A stretch of 64,000 bases of DNA, from the NCBI GenBank assembly GCA_028456385.1, contig JALNQF010000022.1, forward strand, positions 326,495-390,494, given 5' to 3'. The notes under the pieces were generated by a model. That model was not told where the DNA came from, did not search any database, and worked only from the letters and a program-made list of their open reading frames with translations. Both the position numbers and the translations under genes were made by a program. The number at the start of each line of letters is the position of its first letter. Position 1 is the first letter of the stretch. The stretch comes from Ophiosphaerella korrae (lineage: Eukaryota > Ascomycota > Dothideomycetes > Pleosporales > Phaeosphaeriaceae). Positions 1 through 10,664 of the stretch are shown piece by piece.

Positions 1-1262
1 GGTGAGCTCGGCCCATTGTTTGGCGTACAGTGGTCCATGATGACGAGGGGGGTCGCGTGTTGAATGTGTATATACAAAGGGAAGCGACAATCAGCTTGCA
101 AAAAGAAGGTCCAAGGAAAGCGTGTTCCTTCTCGCCCAGAGGTCAGCCGCGCGTTGAGTCGCGACCTCCAGCACAGGCCCAGCAACGCGATGCAGATGGC
201 CGATAAGCTGCACAGAAGAGACCACGAAGGGTGTTGGCAGCGAGCGGCGTGGGGTGGATTAATGAGGGTCGTGAATGAGTGCAAGGGCGCTCAGGAAAGG
301 CTGCGGGTTGCTGCCGTCACCGCTAGGTCGTGGGACGTCCGGTCGTGGGACGTCCAGTGGTGGAATTACGGGAAGACGGGGACCGTTGCTAGGGCATTGT
401 GACTATTCGGGAAAGCGCGACAGGGACAGGTTAGGAGCGCGTGTGCGGCAGACGCGCTGGCGCGGTGGTGGTCGGAGTGAAAGGAGGAGGTTGGGGTCGT
501 GCTAGGTACAATGCAATGGACGAGGGCGCCCGAGAACCTTGAATGACAGCGCCAAGACGGCGAACACCAAGTCCAAAACAGATGCGTCTGTTTACCGTCC
601 GACTCTGGGCCCGCACTGGACCGGTCCAAGCACGCATGCCGTGGCTTGCGAGCGGAGCAATTGCACAACGCCCCATGTGAAGACAATTGTGTCCATTTGT
701 CTACCTGGGTTTGCACTGGTATGGGCCACAAGCGCCGCTGCTGCCAGATCAGCATGCATCAGCCGCGGTCGGCACCGATCACGACTGGGCGAGAAGACGT
801 GAGGGCGGGCAATCGCTCTCACCAAGGACTGCTCCGGCCATCCATCCTGAGATAGTCCGTTTGATGATTCCTTCTTATCATGCTGGCTGGTGAAAGCACG
901 AGCACGAAGCTCTCGCGAACGGTACACGCCAAAAGGCGAGGCTCATGCACGCTAATCGGGCGTTAGCACCTCGCTTATTGCCGCCGACCCATGTCTCGTT
1001 GCTCCAACCACGGATCTACTGCGCGAACCTCCGTCACATCACCAGCTATGAGAGCCCAGCACGTCAAACCCCACTCTGTTCTCTGCTCCTCAACCCCTCT
1101 TTGTTTGTGCCTTTTTTCTACGTGATACCCAGCAGTTTTCTTTTCCCCGTGCTGCAGTTGCATCTACTGCTCTTTCCCCTTTGCTCTGTGCTTCACCTTG
1201 ATCGTCCTCTACTTGATCGCCCTTCGTCTGGCCTAAGTCAGACGCACAGTTTCATCACCGCC
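1..1262. other. Intergenic, MED16 upstream region
   Basis: No convincing gene is seen. Open frames here are short, overlap on both strands and lack any family signature. The last 200 bases before the MED16 start are rich in C and T, as fungal core promoters and 5' leaders often are. An ATG on the minus strand at 37-39 opens a frame that leaves the window at base 1; it could be the first exon of a neighbouring gene but is too short to judge. Confidence 0.5.
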
Positions 1263-4229
1263 ATGGACCCAAGTTACAACATGGACGTTGATGATCTTTT
1301 TGGAGACTCGGAGCATGTAAATCTGCAAACAATCACAGCGACCTCACCAGTAAAAGGGCTTGCCAGGCGGCTAGACAACCTGGGTGCAAGTGGATGTTGC
1401 CAGTAAGAAGTGCCATATTTACATCAGTCTGCGCCGTGCTAACCATCCTTAGAAAAATATCATGGTCCAAGATTGGTTGTGTAGCTTACATCAGTCCAGA
1501 CGGCTATACTATTAACCTCAGAGTTTTCTCCAGAGACATGGAGACCGGCAAATGGGACCTGAGAAAAGAAGTCCCCTTACAGGTACCGCAAGGGCGTGAG
1601 GAGTTCCCGTTTGTGCACCTCTCATGGAGCCACCTAGGCACTGATCTCGCAGTCATGGACGCCGCTGGTCGAGTCATGGTCTTTTCTGGTGCCATGGCTC
1701 TGGACCGTATGCAGCTCATTAGAGCAGAACTAGTACATCCAGAAGCCGAAGTAGATGGCGTTGTAGGGATGCATTGGTTGGGTATACTCCCATACGAGGC
1801 ACGGGTGAGTAAGCTCCGTTATTGAATGGCATTGCCGACATTGACACAGACAGAACTTCATTGCTTGGTCAACGACTCTGGAAAATAACAAACGATCATG
1901 GCATATCAAACAATATAACTTCAAAAACGCATGCCATCCGATCAACAGCAAGGCTGCGATCATCTACCTCAAAAGACATGGTGAGCTAAGGCTTCGATTC
2001 CAGCAGAGCGATAGTAGTAGCTGGCAGGAAGTATCTACCCAAATAGGCCTGATGAGTTCAACGAAGGAGCCCTTCACACATGCAGCTTTTGCATCAAACA
2101 ATGACGGCAACTTGCTGTTAGCAGCATACGACGTCGCTCGGCGTCTTCATCTGTACAGAGTAGAGCCCATTTGGAACGTACCAGAGAATCGTGGTGCTGA
2201 TGCCGGTCCCATCGATAAGCCATCATTACACGTATATTTAATCAGCATTGAAGACGACTGCAATCCCATCAACCTAGTCGACAGCAACATTGGCAACGGA
2301 ACCGAGTCACGGGGCATGGTTGCTGCACAGCTCACACATCTCAACTTTCTGCCTATCACGCCAGAAGAAGATACTAAGACTCTGCCTACCATACAAGCGA
2401 TTTTCTGTTGTCCACCAAATATAACCTCATTCGGTCAGCTGCAGCCACACGAGGCTTCGCACAGTGTGATAGTCAGGTGGGAGTTCCATGCCTCGCAGCG
2501 GCACCGGTTACATCCTAGCCTAGATCAAGTCACTTCTAAGAAAAAGAATGTCAGCTCAGTAAAAGAGGCAGAAACAGCTTTTAAGCTCGAACGGCTGCCA
2601 GATTTCCCGCTCCACTCAGTGGTACTCGCTTTCGAATCCTTGTGGTTCAACATGCTCCTAGCCTTTAGCTATAGCGATGGCACGATCGAATTCAGAAAAC
2701 GATCTACGATGGAGGCTATCCTACCTGATGGTAATACGGAATTCATCACCTCGCTACTGCAAGCAGGCTTCGTATTCCCGCCAGCGGAGCCATCTCTCCA
2801 CGTCGCGTTTTCGCCCAGTAACTGTATGGCCGTATGTATGCAGAAAGACGGTACCATCAAACTCCGCTCGATGGAATACCAACACGGCACTTTATCAACC
2901 GATGATGACGATCCGCGACACTCTGCCGCTCTTGCAGCGATTGTCCTGCAATCCTCCTCCGCTGCTAACCAGTATCTTTCGAGCGACGATATATTTGCCA
3001 TTATGGGCCCCATGACCGAAAAGCGCAAAAATGACTTCATCAACCTCCTCTTCGACGGCCTGCAAGTAAATGTCGACTGTGGTGTCGACGACCAACACAA
3101 TCATTACCTCACTCTCCTCGGACGGGCTCCATTTTTCGTCAAGACACTCTCAGCCATGAACTTGCTGGGCCTACAGGGGACGACCAATCGCACTGTGACC
3201 AGCAAAATAGCCTGGATAATATTGAATATCAAGTATGTCACTCAAATTCTCACGACTATTGCTCGCCTACATGGTGTTCAGGAAAGGATAAATCTCCGCC
3301 CCGAGATTGTTCCACAGTTCATCGGCGTTTGTCGTTGGGTGATGCACACTATGGCCTATATTCTTGACGAACTCTTCACACTTGGCCGCGCAGTCGAAGA
3401 CATTCCATCTATCAGCCTCACGCGAGAAGTTCTTCAACAGAAGATCCATGAACTAAACAAGCCCGCCGTCCTTCTCCTACTCTCCGCCTTTCCCCGTGCA
3501 ATGATGAAACTCTGGGCCCAACCTATTGCCTGGGTCAAACGTTCTGCCGACTATTATATGAACCCAAAACATCCTACACCCACTCCTGAAGTACCCAAAG
3601 TATTTATACCACTTCGGAGTGCTGTCAACGAAATCCCGTTTGAGTGGCATCGGTTCGAGACACTTCTTTCAGAAACGCAACAGAATGTAAGGGGTGTCTA
3701 CAAACGAGCCAACATATCCGAGGCGCAACGCAACCTGTTCGAGCGCGAATTAATCCTTGGCCGAATCCCCGAGCTGTTGTTTCCAATAGCCAAGTGGCTG
3801 GTGACGGATTCGCTATGGGGTAGTGGCAAGGCACAAGGGAGCTGTTTAGCCGACAGACTAGACGTGGGCGAGCTCATGTTCTTTGACACAACATGGCTTG
3901 GCTTCCAGCACAGTAATCGTGGTGCAGAGTGGCATGAGACGCATGTTGTGGATGTTTGTCAGAAGCTGATCATTCGTGGTACAGGCGCGCAGGAAAATCC
4001 AAGCCTACCTACACAGCAAACACAGAATCGGAGCGATAATGGGGAGGTGGGGGCCAGGAAAAAGCCCAAGCTAAGGAGATGCATAAGGTGCGGTGCATAT
4101 ATGGAGGATGTAATGCAAGGATTGCCGGGATATGCACCTACCCACGTCCACTGGCTGATGGGTGTTGCAAAGCATTGCATATGTGGAAGTCCCTGGGTGT
4201 TGGTGCCTGAGAAGAAGAGAGCAAGATGA
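1263..4229 (+). CDS. MED16: Mediator of RNA polymerase II transcription subunit 16
   Basis: This is the Mediator tail-module subunit 16 (Sin4 in yeast), which links transcription activators to RNA polymerase II in the nucleus. Exons are 1263-1402, 1453-1804 and 1854-4229. Both introns (50 and 49 bp) have GT..AG ends, and the frame closes exactly to 955 residues. The N-terminus carries the acidic MDVDDLFG motif typical of fungal MED16. It is followed by a beta-propeller-like half (SWSKIGCVAYIS, HLSWSHLG) and a helical C-terminal half. The last 50 residues have paired cysteines (CIRCGAYM, then CICGSPW), which fits the family's C-terminal zinc-ribbon-like end. The start was chosen because MDPSYNMDVDDLFG matches the family N-terminus; an upstream in-frame Met at 945 would add unrelated sequence. 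The 3' end converges on the thioesterase gene 162 bp away. Confidence 0.93.
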
Positions 4230-4391
4230 AAAATGGCATGAGGAATACATATCATTCCAACCCTCGCCCAAAGAAATCCGTCTAAAAGTCTTGTCCATCA
4301 CGATCCATAATCTATATTCTATCTATCCAAATAACCCCACAGATAATAATAAAAAAAGTAAAGCGCTAGCTCAACCTCATTCCTTTCCCAA

Positions 4392-5255
4392 CTAACTCCC
4401 TACCACCCTCTTCATGCTGGCCGCTTGCCTCGGCTCAATAAACAACGCCTCCGCCTCTGTCAACACAACCGCTGTCTCCCCACTGCCCTCATCAACCAAC
4501 GTCTCCAGCCACCCCTTGACCCACGCCTTCCTCCCTTCCACCCTCGTTGTCTCCGCCCTCAAAACAACCACCTGCCCCGCCATCACCGGCGCCTTATAGT
4601 CAACCTTCAAACTCGCCGTCACCGCCACTTTGTTTGGCAGCGCAGGGAAACAGCACCGCGCAAGCCCCTCGTCCAACAACGTCGCCAACAACCCGCCATG
4701 CACAATGCCCGGGTGTCCACATAGCGCAGTACCTAGATACTGCAGACTGACGAAGCGCGATCCATCCTCGGCCGTGAACTGCAACGGCGGAACAACAATC
4801 TTGTCCGCGCCAAGTAACGTGCCGCCTGTGAGATTCTGGGGGCGCAATTTTTCCGGGATTTTCAGGTGTGGGCGGGACGGGGTCAAGGCCGGGTCGTTGA
4901 GCAGGGATTGGGTGAGTGGGTGGGCGAAGAGGGAGGATTCGATGGAGGCGATTTCGGGGGTCGGGGGCGTGAAGAGTGTAAGGGTTTCGGCGTCGGTGGG
5001 GGGGTTAGTGAGGGCGGAGAGGGACTCGAGGGCAGGCGCGGCGGTCATTGTGAAGCCAGCGGCGAAGGCAAGGAGCGTGAGGGCAAAGGTTAGGGACGCG
5101 CGGATGTACAGCGGGCGATGTGGGGGGGTTGGAGGTTGTGAAGGTTCAGGTATGGGATCTGGTTGGGCTTGTGATGCTGGAATTGAGTTAATCGTGTTTG
5201 CTACAGTGGTTATATCCAACCGATATGGAGGTTCGTCATGTCGAATTCTTACCAA
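4392..5255 (-). CDS. Membrane-anchored hotdog-fold thioesterase
   Basis: A single-exon protein of 287 residues. Residues about 51-73 form one hydrophobic segment, preceded by a proline-rich tract, so the enzyme is probably anchored in a membrane, possibly mitochondrial. The C-terminal 130 residues are a PaaI/4HBT-type hotdog domain with the signature HPGIVHGGLLATLLDE at about 181-196; the HGG turn and the acidic residue are where this family activates water to hydrolyse acyl-CoA thioesters. The substrate cannot be told from sequence. Similar fungal proteins are usually annotated only as thioesterase superfamily or THEM4-like. The start is the first Met of the frame; a short upstream exon is possible. 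Its 3' end faces that of MED16. Confidence 0.85.
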   Translation of the reverse strand: MVRIRHDEPPYRLDITTVANTINSIPASQAQPDPIPEPSQPPTPPHRPLYIRASLTFALTLLAFAAGFTMTAAPALESLSALTNPPTDAETLTLFTPPTPEIASIESSLFAHPLTQSLLNDPALTPSRPHLKIPEKLRPQNLTGGTLLGADKIVVPPLQFTAEDGSRFVSLQYLGTALCGHPGIVHGGLLATLLDEGLARCCFPALPNKVAVTASLKVDYKAPVMAGQVVVLRAETTRVEGRKAWVKGWLETLVDEGSGETAVVLTEAEALFIEPRQAASMKRVVGS

Positions 5256-5993
5256 ATCTTCTTTTTGAAATACTATTCAACGTCTCACTGCTGACGCCGG
5301 TATGCGTGTGCCTAAAGCGGGTACTCCCATGTTTTATACCATGTCGGCCGACCTCGCCCCGGAGCATCTTGAGACCCACATGTCTAGATAGGGCGAACCT
5401 TGCGGCGGACATTATTTAGCAGCACCCAGAAAAGAAAAGAAAAGTCAGCCGCTAGTTTTTGCTGTGTCGGTGAGAGCATAGCGTGCGCAGAGGACGGTGC
5501 GCTCGGACGGTGAGGGAAAATTAGACCTCGGCATATCTAGAGTAATTAGATGTAACCTCAAACACCAACTTGGACTTGTTTCGTGCTGACATTTCGTCTT
5601 GCTGTGCAGCACAGCCTATCATACCTTGTCCGCCATGCTATACACTGGGTTCTACCGCTGCCCACCTGCCCTACCTAGGTGGCCTCAATGTCTATCTTAT
5701 CATACATACAGAGTGGTGAAGTGATCTCATCATGTCAAACGCCAGTATCTTTCAGCCCGTCCCATCATCCGCCTTCCCAGAGAAGAAGAAGAATATTACT
5801 TCCCATTGCTATAAGAAAGCCAGGCATATCAAGACAAAATATGGTCGTGAAAAACATGTGCACAAACCTCGCCGAATTTTAGGACGCCAGAAGATATACC
5901 GACCAAAAGGGAGTCCGCTGAGTCAAGAAAGGAAGCCGGAAAGAAGTGTTGTGGTGATGTACAAGCGTATTCAAGGAAAGGGAGTGAGATTGA
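5256..5993. other. Intergenic, thioesterase promoter side
   Basis: This stretch separates the start of the thioesterase gene from the 3' end of TIM44. It should hold the thioesterase promoter. I see no coding signature. A plus-strand frame at 5732-6061 is rich in Lys and Arg but has no recognisable domain, and its end overlaps the TIM44 C-terminus on the other strand. Confidence 0.5.
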
Positions 5994-7672
5994 TCAATAG
6001 TAATCTCTCGCGCTTTTTTGCAGCTCAATCAGTCTCCACCCTCTGGTTTCGGTGTTGTTGACATCCTCTGGTATCCGGGTCACGCCAATCGCATATGTGA
6101 CTTGTTGGATCTTGTCATCCATGCCGGACGCTAGCTCGCCAGACTTTGCGTTGCGGTACACATGCACTTCTTGCGTGCGGCACGTTAGGATGAAGACGGG
6201 GATTTCGCCGGGCTCGAGTAGCTTAGCGTTTAAGACGTCTACGCCTCGGATGTCGACTATCTTGCCGTCAGACTTTAGGCCTGCAGTCGTAATTTGTTGC
6301 ATGGTTGCAGCATAGACGGAGTACTGCGCAGCTGAGAGCCACTGCTTGAGTACTTCGACATCGCCTTTGACGTAGGCATCGAGTACTTCTGGGAGAATGT
6401 ATTCACGCATTTCGGTTAGGAAAGGTTCCATCTGGAAATTGGGATCCATCTCTCGGAATTTTTTAATGACCATTGCCGTTTCGTTCTCAGCAAAGAAACC
6501 GCCGATGCGGTCAGAGATACTGCGAGCGGTGGAGATGATGGCGTTGTCAGACTCGTTGTAGACTTTGCCCATAGTAAAGAAGCCTTGGGCAAGCTTGGAG
6601 TTGTCCTTCCACTCCCGCCAAATCTCCTTATATTTGGCGTCTTTGTGGAGCGTAATGTTGGTGCCGGCACTATCGCTGATTAGTGATGTCGTGGATGCTC
6701 GACGTGAATGACATACTCAGGGTCTTCCTCCAGCGGCCCGGAAGGCTTTCCACCAACGCGCTGCAATTCATTGAGTTCTCGCAGTTCTCGCCTCTTCCTG
6801 CGCTCCTCCTTCTCCACCCAGCCACCGTACTTTGAGGAGCTGCCATCGTCAATGGTCTCCTTGACGGCCTGGAACGCCTTGGTTTGCCGCACCGGCCGTG
6901 TAGCATATTCGATACCAGAGCCCGTCACCCTAGCAGCTGCTCGAACGCCCTTGACGGGCATTGTGTCCCACGTCCATGCCGCACCCTGACCGACGGCGCG
7001 CCCAGTTGCCTTCAATGCCTCGGCAGTCTTGGTCTTGGCTTCATCGGAAAGCTGTTTTGCTTTCTGAACATTGGGATTTTGGGAAAAGTCATGGATGGAG
7101 CCTGACAGCTCCTTGGTGCCCTCATTCCACTCCTTGGACGCCTGGAACTCTTGCTTCAAGGTATCGGTGAAGACCTGCCATGGTGTCTTGTCGCCGTGGG
7201 GCGGGGGCGGGGCAGCTTCTTTCTTCTCCTTCTTCTCCTTCTTCTTCTCTTTGCCAGCCTCTTCCTCGCCTGTCTTCTTCTCGCTGGCTTCCTCCCCGCC
7301 CTTTGTCTGCTCGCCTGCTGCCTGCTCGCCCGCGCCGGCTTCGGAGGTAGACTTTTTTTCTGCCTTTTCGGGCGCAGGCTCGTCCTCCTTTACGGGTTTT
7401 TGTTTCTGCGCCTCCTTGTGCAGAGCGGACCGGGAGGAAAAGTGGCGGGCATATGTGGGGGACGCACGGAAGAGTACGTCGTGCGGCAGGAACTCACTTC
7501 GCAGGAACGGAACCGCAGACGGTTGGGGCGATATGGAATTGCGTGAGGCTGCCGGGGCAGTCGATAACCGCCTGTAAGCCGCTGTTCGTCCATAGGCGCT
7601 GGCGGGTGTGGTCGAGGCATGCTGTAGGCCGCCTCTGGCCCGGGCAAAAGTTATGGCAGGCTGCAGCCTCAT
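5994..7672 (-). CDS. TIM44: Mitochondrial import inner membrane translocase subunit TIM44
   Basis: TIM44 tethers mitochondrial Hsp70 to the TIM23 channel and drives presequence protein import into the matrix. Exons on the minus strand are 6717-7672 and 5994-6675, giving 545 residues. The join reads DPDDSAGTNITLHKDAKYK, continuous with the family. The N-terminus from Met at 7672 is rich in Arg, Ser and Ala without acids (MRLQPAITFARARGG), a good matrix presequence; an upstream Met at 7714 would add MYSCPGPCSV, which spoils it. A Lys/Glu-rich low-complexity tract (about residues 85-145) precedes the coiled-coil half. The C-terminal domain includes IGGFFAENETAMVIKKF, strongly conserved in TIM44. 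The intron is only 41 bp with a branch-like CTAAT almost touching the acceptor. The gene is head-to-head with mitoribosomal uS11m, 240 bp apart. Confidence 0.95.
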
Positions 7673-7912
7673 ATTCCCCGTGCAGACGGAACAAGGACCG
7701 GGACAGGAATACAAGAAGAATTAGGACTAGGACCAGCGCCAATGGCAAGCGGGCAGGAATTGGGCGCGGTGAGGGTGGGAGCAGAAGATTCCTTGCCTCT
7801 TGTCGTGCTCGGCAATGCCCTCTTTTTCCGCATCCCAGCGCACAGACCAGCCCGCTGTCAACTTTCTTCGAGTGCCTTCCACACCACCCACCAGTGCTTG
7901 ATACACTTGACC
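7673..7912. promoter_or_regulatory. Shared divergent promoter of TIM44 and uS11m genes
   Basis: The 240 bp between two opposed start codons must carry the promoters and leaders of both genes. A CCAAT box is visible at 7739-7743, near the middle; CCAAT motifs bind the HAP/NF-Y complex, which in fungi regulates respiratory and mitochondrial genes. The link to co-regulation is inference. Confidence 0.55.
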
Positions 7913-8554
7913 ATGTCGCAGAACACGGCCCTGCGCGCGTTTCGCTCCCTGGGCCGCTCCCTGGGCCGCTCCTTTCGCGCACCGCACCCTGCCTGCCGCC
8001 CCTCGCGATGTCTCTCCCAGGCGGCGCCTCCGGTCGGCCCCTCCAAGCAAGAGCATAGCCTCGACTCCCTCATGTCCACCATCGACTCGACCTTCAGCCG
8101 CCCGTCGCCTGACTACTTCGCCAACATAATCCCCGGCCAGACAGGGCCCGCCAACCTCGCTGTCCGCGACTGGGAAGAAGACGACAGGCACAAACTGCAC
8201 ATCTACGCTTCCAAGCACAACACGCACATTTCCCTGACCAAGCCGAACCGCGATACCCTCATCAGCGTGTCGTGCGGCAACATTGGCTTCCGGAAGGCCG
8301 GCCGCGGGTCCTATGATGCCGCCTACCAACTGGCTGCCTTTCTCATGAGTCGGATCCAGGATAAGGGCTTGCTGCCGCAGATCAAGAAGCTGGAGCTTGT
8401 CTTTCGGGGGTTCGGGGCTGGTCGCGAGGCTGTTACCAAGGCGATATTGGGCAGTGAGGGGAAGAAGATACGGGGGCTGATCGTCGCGCTGAGCGATAGC
8501 ACGCGGTTGAAGTTTGGAGGCGTCAGGAGCAAGAAACCAAGGAGGCTGGGCTAG
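7913..8554 (+). CDS. MRPS18: Mitochondrial small-subunit ribosomal protein uS11m
   Basis: A 213-residue bacterial S11-type protein of the mitochondrial 37S subunit, where S11 lines the mRNA path on the platform. The frame is open further upstream, but the Met at 7913 starts an Arg-rich presequence (MSQNTALRAFRSLGRSLGR), so this start is preferred. The C-terminal 110 residues show the S11 fold pattern: CGNIGFRKAGRGSYDAAYQ, LELVFRGFGAGREAV and a basic end, STRLKFGGVRSKKPRR, equivalent to the rRNA-binding tail of S11. Yeast calls this protein Mrps18. The gene shares a promoter with TIM44 and is tail-to-tail with the PPPDE gene, 95 bp away. Confidence 0.93.
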   Translation: MSQNTALRAFRSLGRSLGRSFRAPHPACRPSRCLSQAAPPVGPSKQEHSLDSLMSTIDSTFSRPSPDYFANIIPGQTGPANLAVRDWEEDDRHKLHIYASKHNTHISLTKPNRDTLISVSCGNIGFRKAGRGSYDAAYQLAAFLMSRIQDKGLLPQIKKLELVFRGFGAGREAVTKAILGSEGKKIRGLIVALSDSTRLKFGGVRSKKPRRLG

Positions 8555-8649
8555 ACGGGGGCCGACATGTAATGTACAATATGGCATTGCCAGGCGCATG
8601 GGTATCTACGACAAGGATCGATATGTAAATGAGCAAAACAGGGAGACAG

Positions 8650-9511
8650 TCATGTTAAATTCTTGGGCAGCGGCGCTCTTTCAGCCGACGACAGCGTCCT
8701 ACCATTGCTGTCGGTCTCCTTGAGCTTGACCAGCCGGGGTACATTCTGGCTGGATGAATACCGAGGATTCCCTCTTGCGCTTCCTTGTTCACTTCGACTG
8801 CTACTGCCAGAACGGCCCGCTTCCTCCCAGCCTGCTTCTTCCTCTGTTGCTGCAAGCCGCCGTACTTGTCGCTCGTGTCGCAGCATGGACGCTCTTTCGT
8901 CCTCGAAGTCCTCGTCAAGGAGCTCTCCATCCGCAGTATCATAATCCGGTGGCGCTATCCATTCCCGTGGTACAACGCATGGGAGAGCTACGCCGATGCT
9001 GGCCGCGCGGTTGAGCCACCCTGGTGCTGTGCGGCCTGTGAGTTTCTCGCACAGGTACGAGGTGAAGTGGTTGCAGTTCTTGGTGAGGAGGTTGTAGGAT
9101 GTGCCTTGGAATGCAATCGTAGCCTGGGCCTTGTTAGCGCCGTCAAATGTATCCCCCAAGGCCGCATACCTCATGAATAATGGCGTCTAGCTCTTCCTGC
9201 GGCCGGAAGGAGAATCCATGAACGACGGCCTGCCTGAAGGTACCACCCGGTGGCTCCAGTTTGGGTTTTGTCCAATATACCCCGGTCATGTTTCGATGGT
9301 CATGGCCGCCATATGCGTATTCTCGGTCGCCAATAACGACCCCAGAGTGGAGAAGTGAGCTGCCAATGGCCCAGAGCACTGTCGAGACTTTGCCAGGCGG
9401 CAGGAGGTCGTAGATATGGATAGTGACCTGGGTGCGTGATAGGGAAAGGGTACTTCGGTGTGATGCAGGCGTCTTGCGCGACGGCTTGGGGCGAGTGGAA
9501 GAGGACGACAT
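8650..9511 (-). CDS. PPPDE (DeSI-like) thiol isopeptidase
   Basis: Predicted cysteine isopeptidase of the PPPDE/DUF862 superfamily, which removes SUMO or ubiquitin from proteins. Exons on the minus strand are 9170-9511 and 8650-9123. The 46-bp intron has donor GTATGC, branch GCTAAC and acceptor CAG, and the join gives 271 residues. The papain-like pair is visible: the histidine in SSLLHSGVVIG (about His55) and the cysteine in LLTKNCNHFTSYLCEKL (about Cys131). The tyrosine- and glycine-rich EYAYGGHDH segment is also typical. The domain ends near residue 165; the remaining 100 residues are charged and Ser-rich, probably disordered. Whether it prefers SUMO or ubiquitin cannot be decided from sequence. 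Confidence 0.9.
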
Positions 9512-10664
9512 TCTGTTCTATTTGTGTCAAGCGGGGCAGGGTATGGTTGAATTTCTACAGGAATGCATGTACACAGATGTCTAGGCGATATGAATAGGAA
9601 TGAGCGGGACCAGCCCTGCAGGAGAAGAGTGTGAGGAAGAAGGCCTTCGTTGATAGGCAGGGCAGACGACATCATATCGTTGATCTAGCCGCCCATTCTC
9701 GGCCCGGCCTTTCCCCTCTCGGCAAGCGTCAAAAGCAGCGGGGAGCTCTCGCGCTGCGCTCAGACTTCCAAAGAATAAGCTAACGAATGAATTTTGAACG
9801 AATAAGACTAGCCATTCTGAAAAGCGGCATAGCTATGCGCCGGTGCTGTTGCTATTGCTATTGCCGCTGCCTACTTGGCTCATTGGTAGGTGATCGAACC
9901 GGTGCCACCAAGTGAATGTGGCACAGTGTGAAGGCTCTCATATATCCATGAAGCATCGAGCTGTAGTGATTTGGTTGCTTTGAACATTCGCCTTCAATAT
10001 GAGGGCCAGTTTCCTTTCTCAAAAGCTGTGTCCGTTCGCCATCATGCTTTCCGTTTCCCTCGTATCAAGCTTCTCCTTCTCTAGACAGCCTAGAAGCCAT
10101 GGCGGTCTTTGCAACCCCCTATTCAAACTCTGGAGGAATTGGGTGTCAAGAATAGCCACATCAAGTCGATATCGCGCCAAGCACATGCTCCTGCTCGGAC
10201 TGCTTCTACACTCAATTACCCATGGACCAGAGCTGACGGCACGCCCCCACACTATAGCGATCGGTTCTATAATCCTCCCGTACCAAATACCCGATCACGT
10301 TTGACTGGGTATGGCAGAGCGATGCAGTGGCATACACGAGCTCGGTGGGATGTGAAATGGTCACCACGCTAGCCCCAAAGAAGAAGCTCGGCTAGGCCAG
10401 CCAGAAATCTTTGCCGGCCCAAACCAGTCCTTGCCTCCCACACCCAAGGCCACCACAACCCGGAGAGCTGGCTGCAAAGTCGTCTCTGGGCCCCTCACCA
10501 CCTGCAAAACGCCCCCCACCAACTTTCTTCCCTTTTCCTTCTCTTCTCTGATACCCACTTTTTACCGCCCAGCAGCAAGTACTGTCTGCCCTTTTCATTG
10601 CCCGCGCAAACTTTGCATCTCCTTCGCTACTGCCCGCACATACGCATCGGCCAAGAAGAAAAAG
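9512..10664. other. Intergenic between PPPDE and OLA1 starts
   Basis: Divergent spacer of 1.15 kb holding the promoters of both flanking genes. The 150 bases before the OLA1 start are C/T-rich with CCTTTTCC-type runs, a common core-promoter composition in fungi. No gene or RNA was recognised. A weak B-box-like string near 9890 on the minus strand cannot form a T-arm. Confidence 0.5.

Noticed and set aside
1..39. Minus-strand ATG with a frame open to the window edge
   Set aside because: Only 13 codons are visible, with no signature; cannot be told from chance.
366..755. 129-codon minus-strand frame
   Set aside because: Overlaps several equally long frames on both strands; composition is not protein-like and no domain is visible.
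4630..5268. 212-codon plus-strand frame
   Set aside because: It is the antisense shadow of the thioesterase gene.
5732..6061. 109-codon basic frame on the plus strand
   Set aside because: Lys-rich by composition only; its end is antisense to the TIM44 C-terminus.
9880..9920. tRNA B-box-like string on the minus strand
   Set aside because: The flanking bases cannot form a five-pair T-stem, and no A-box lies at the right distance.
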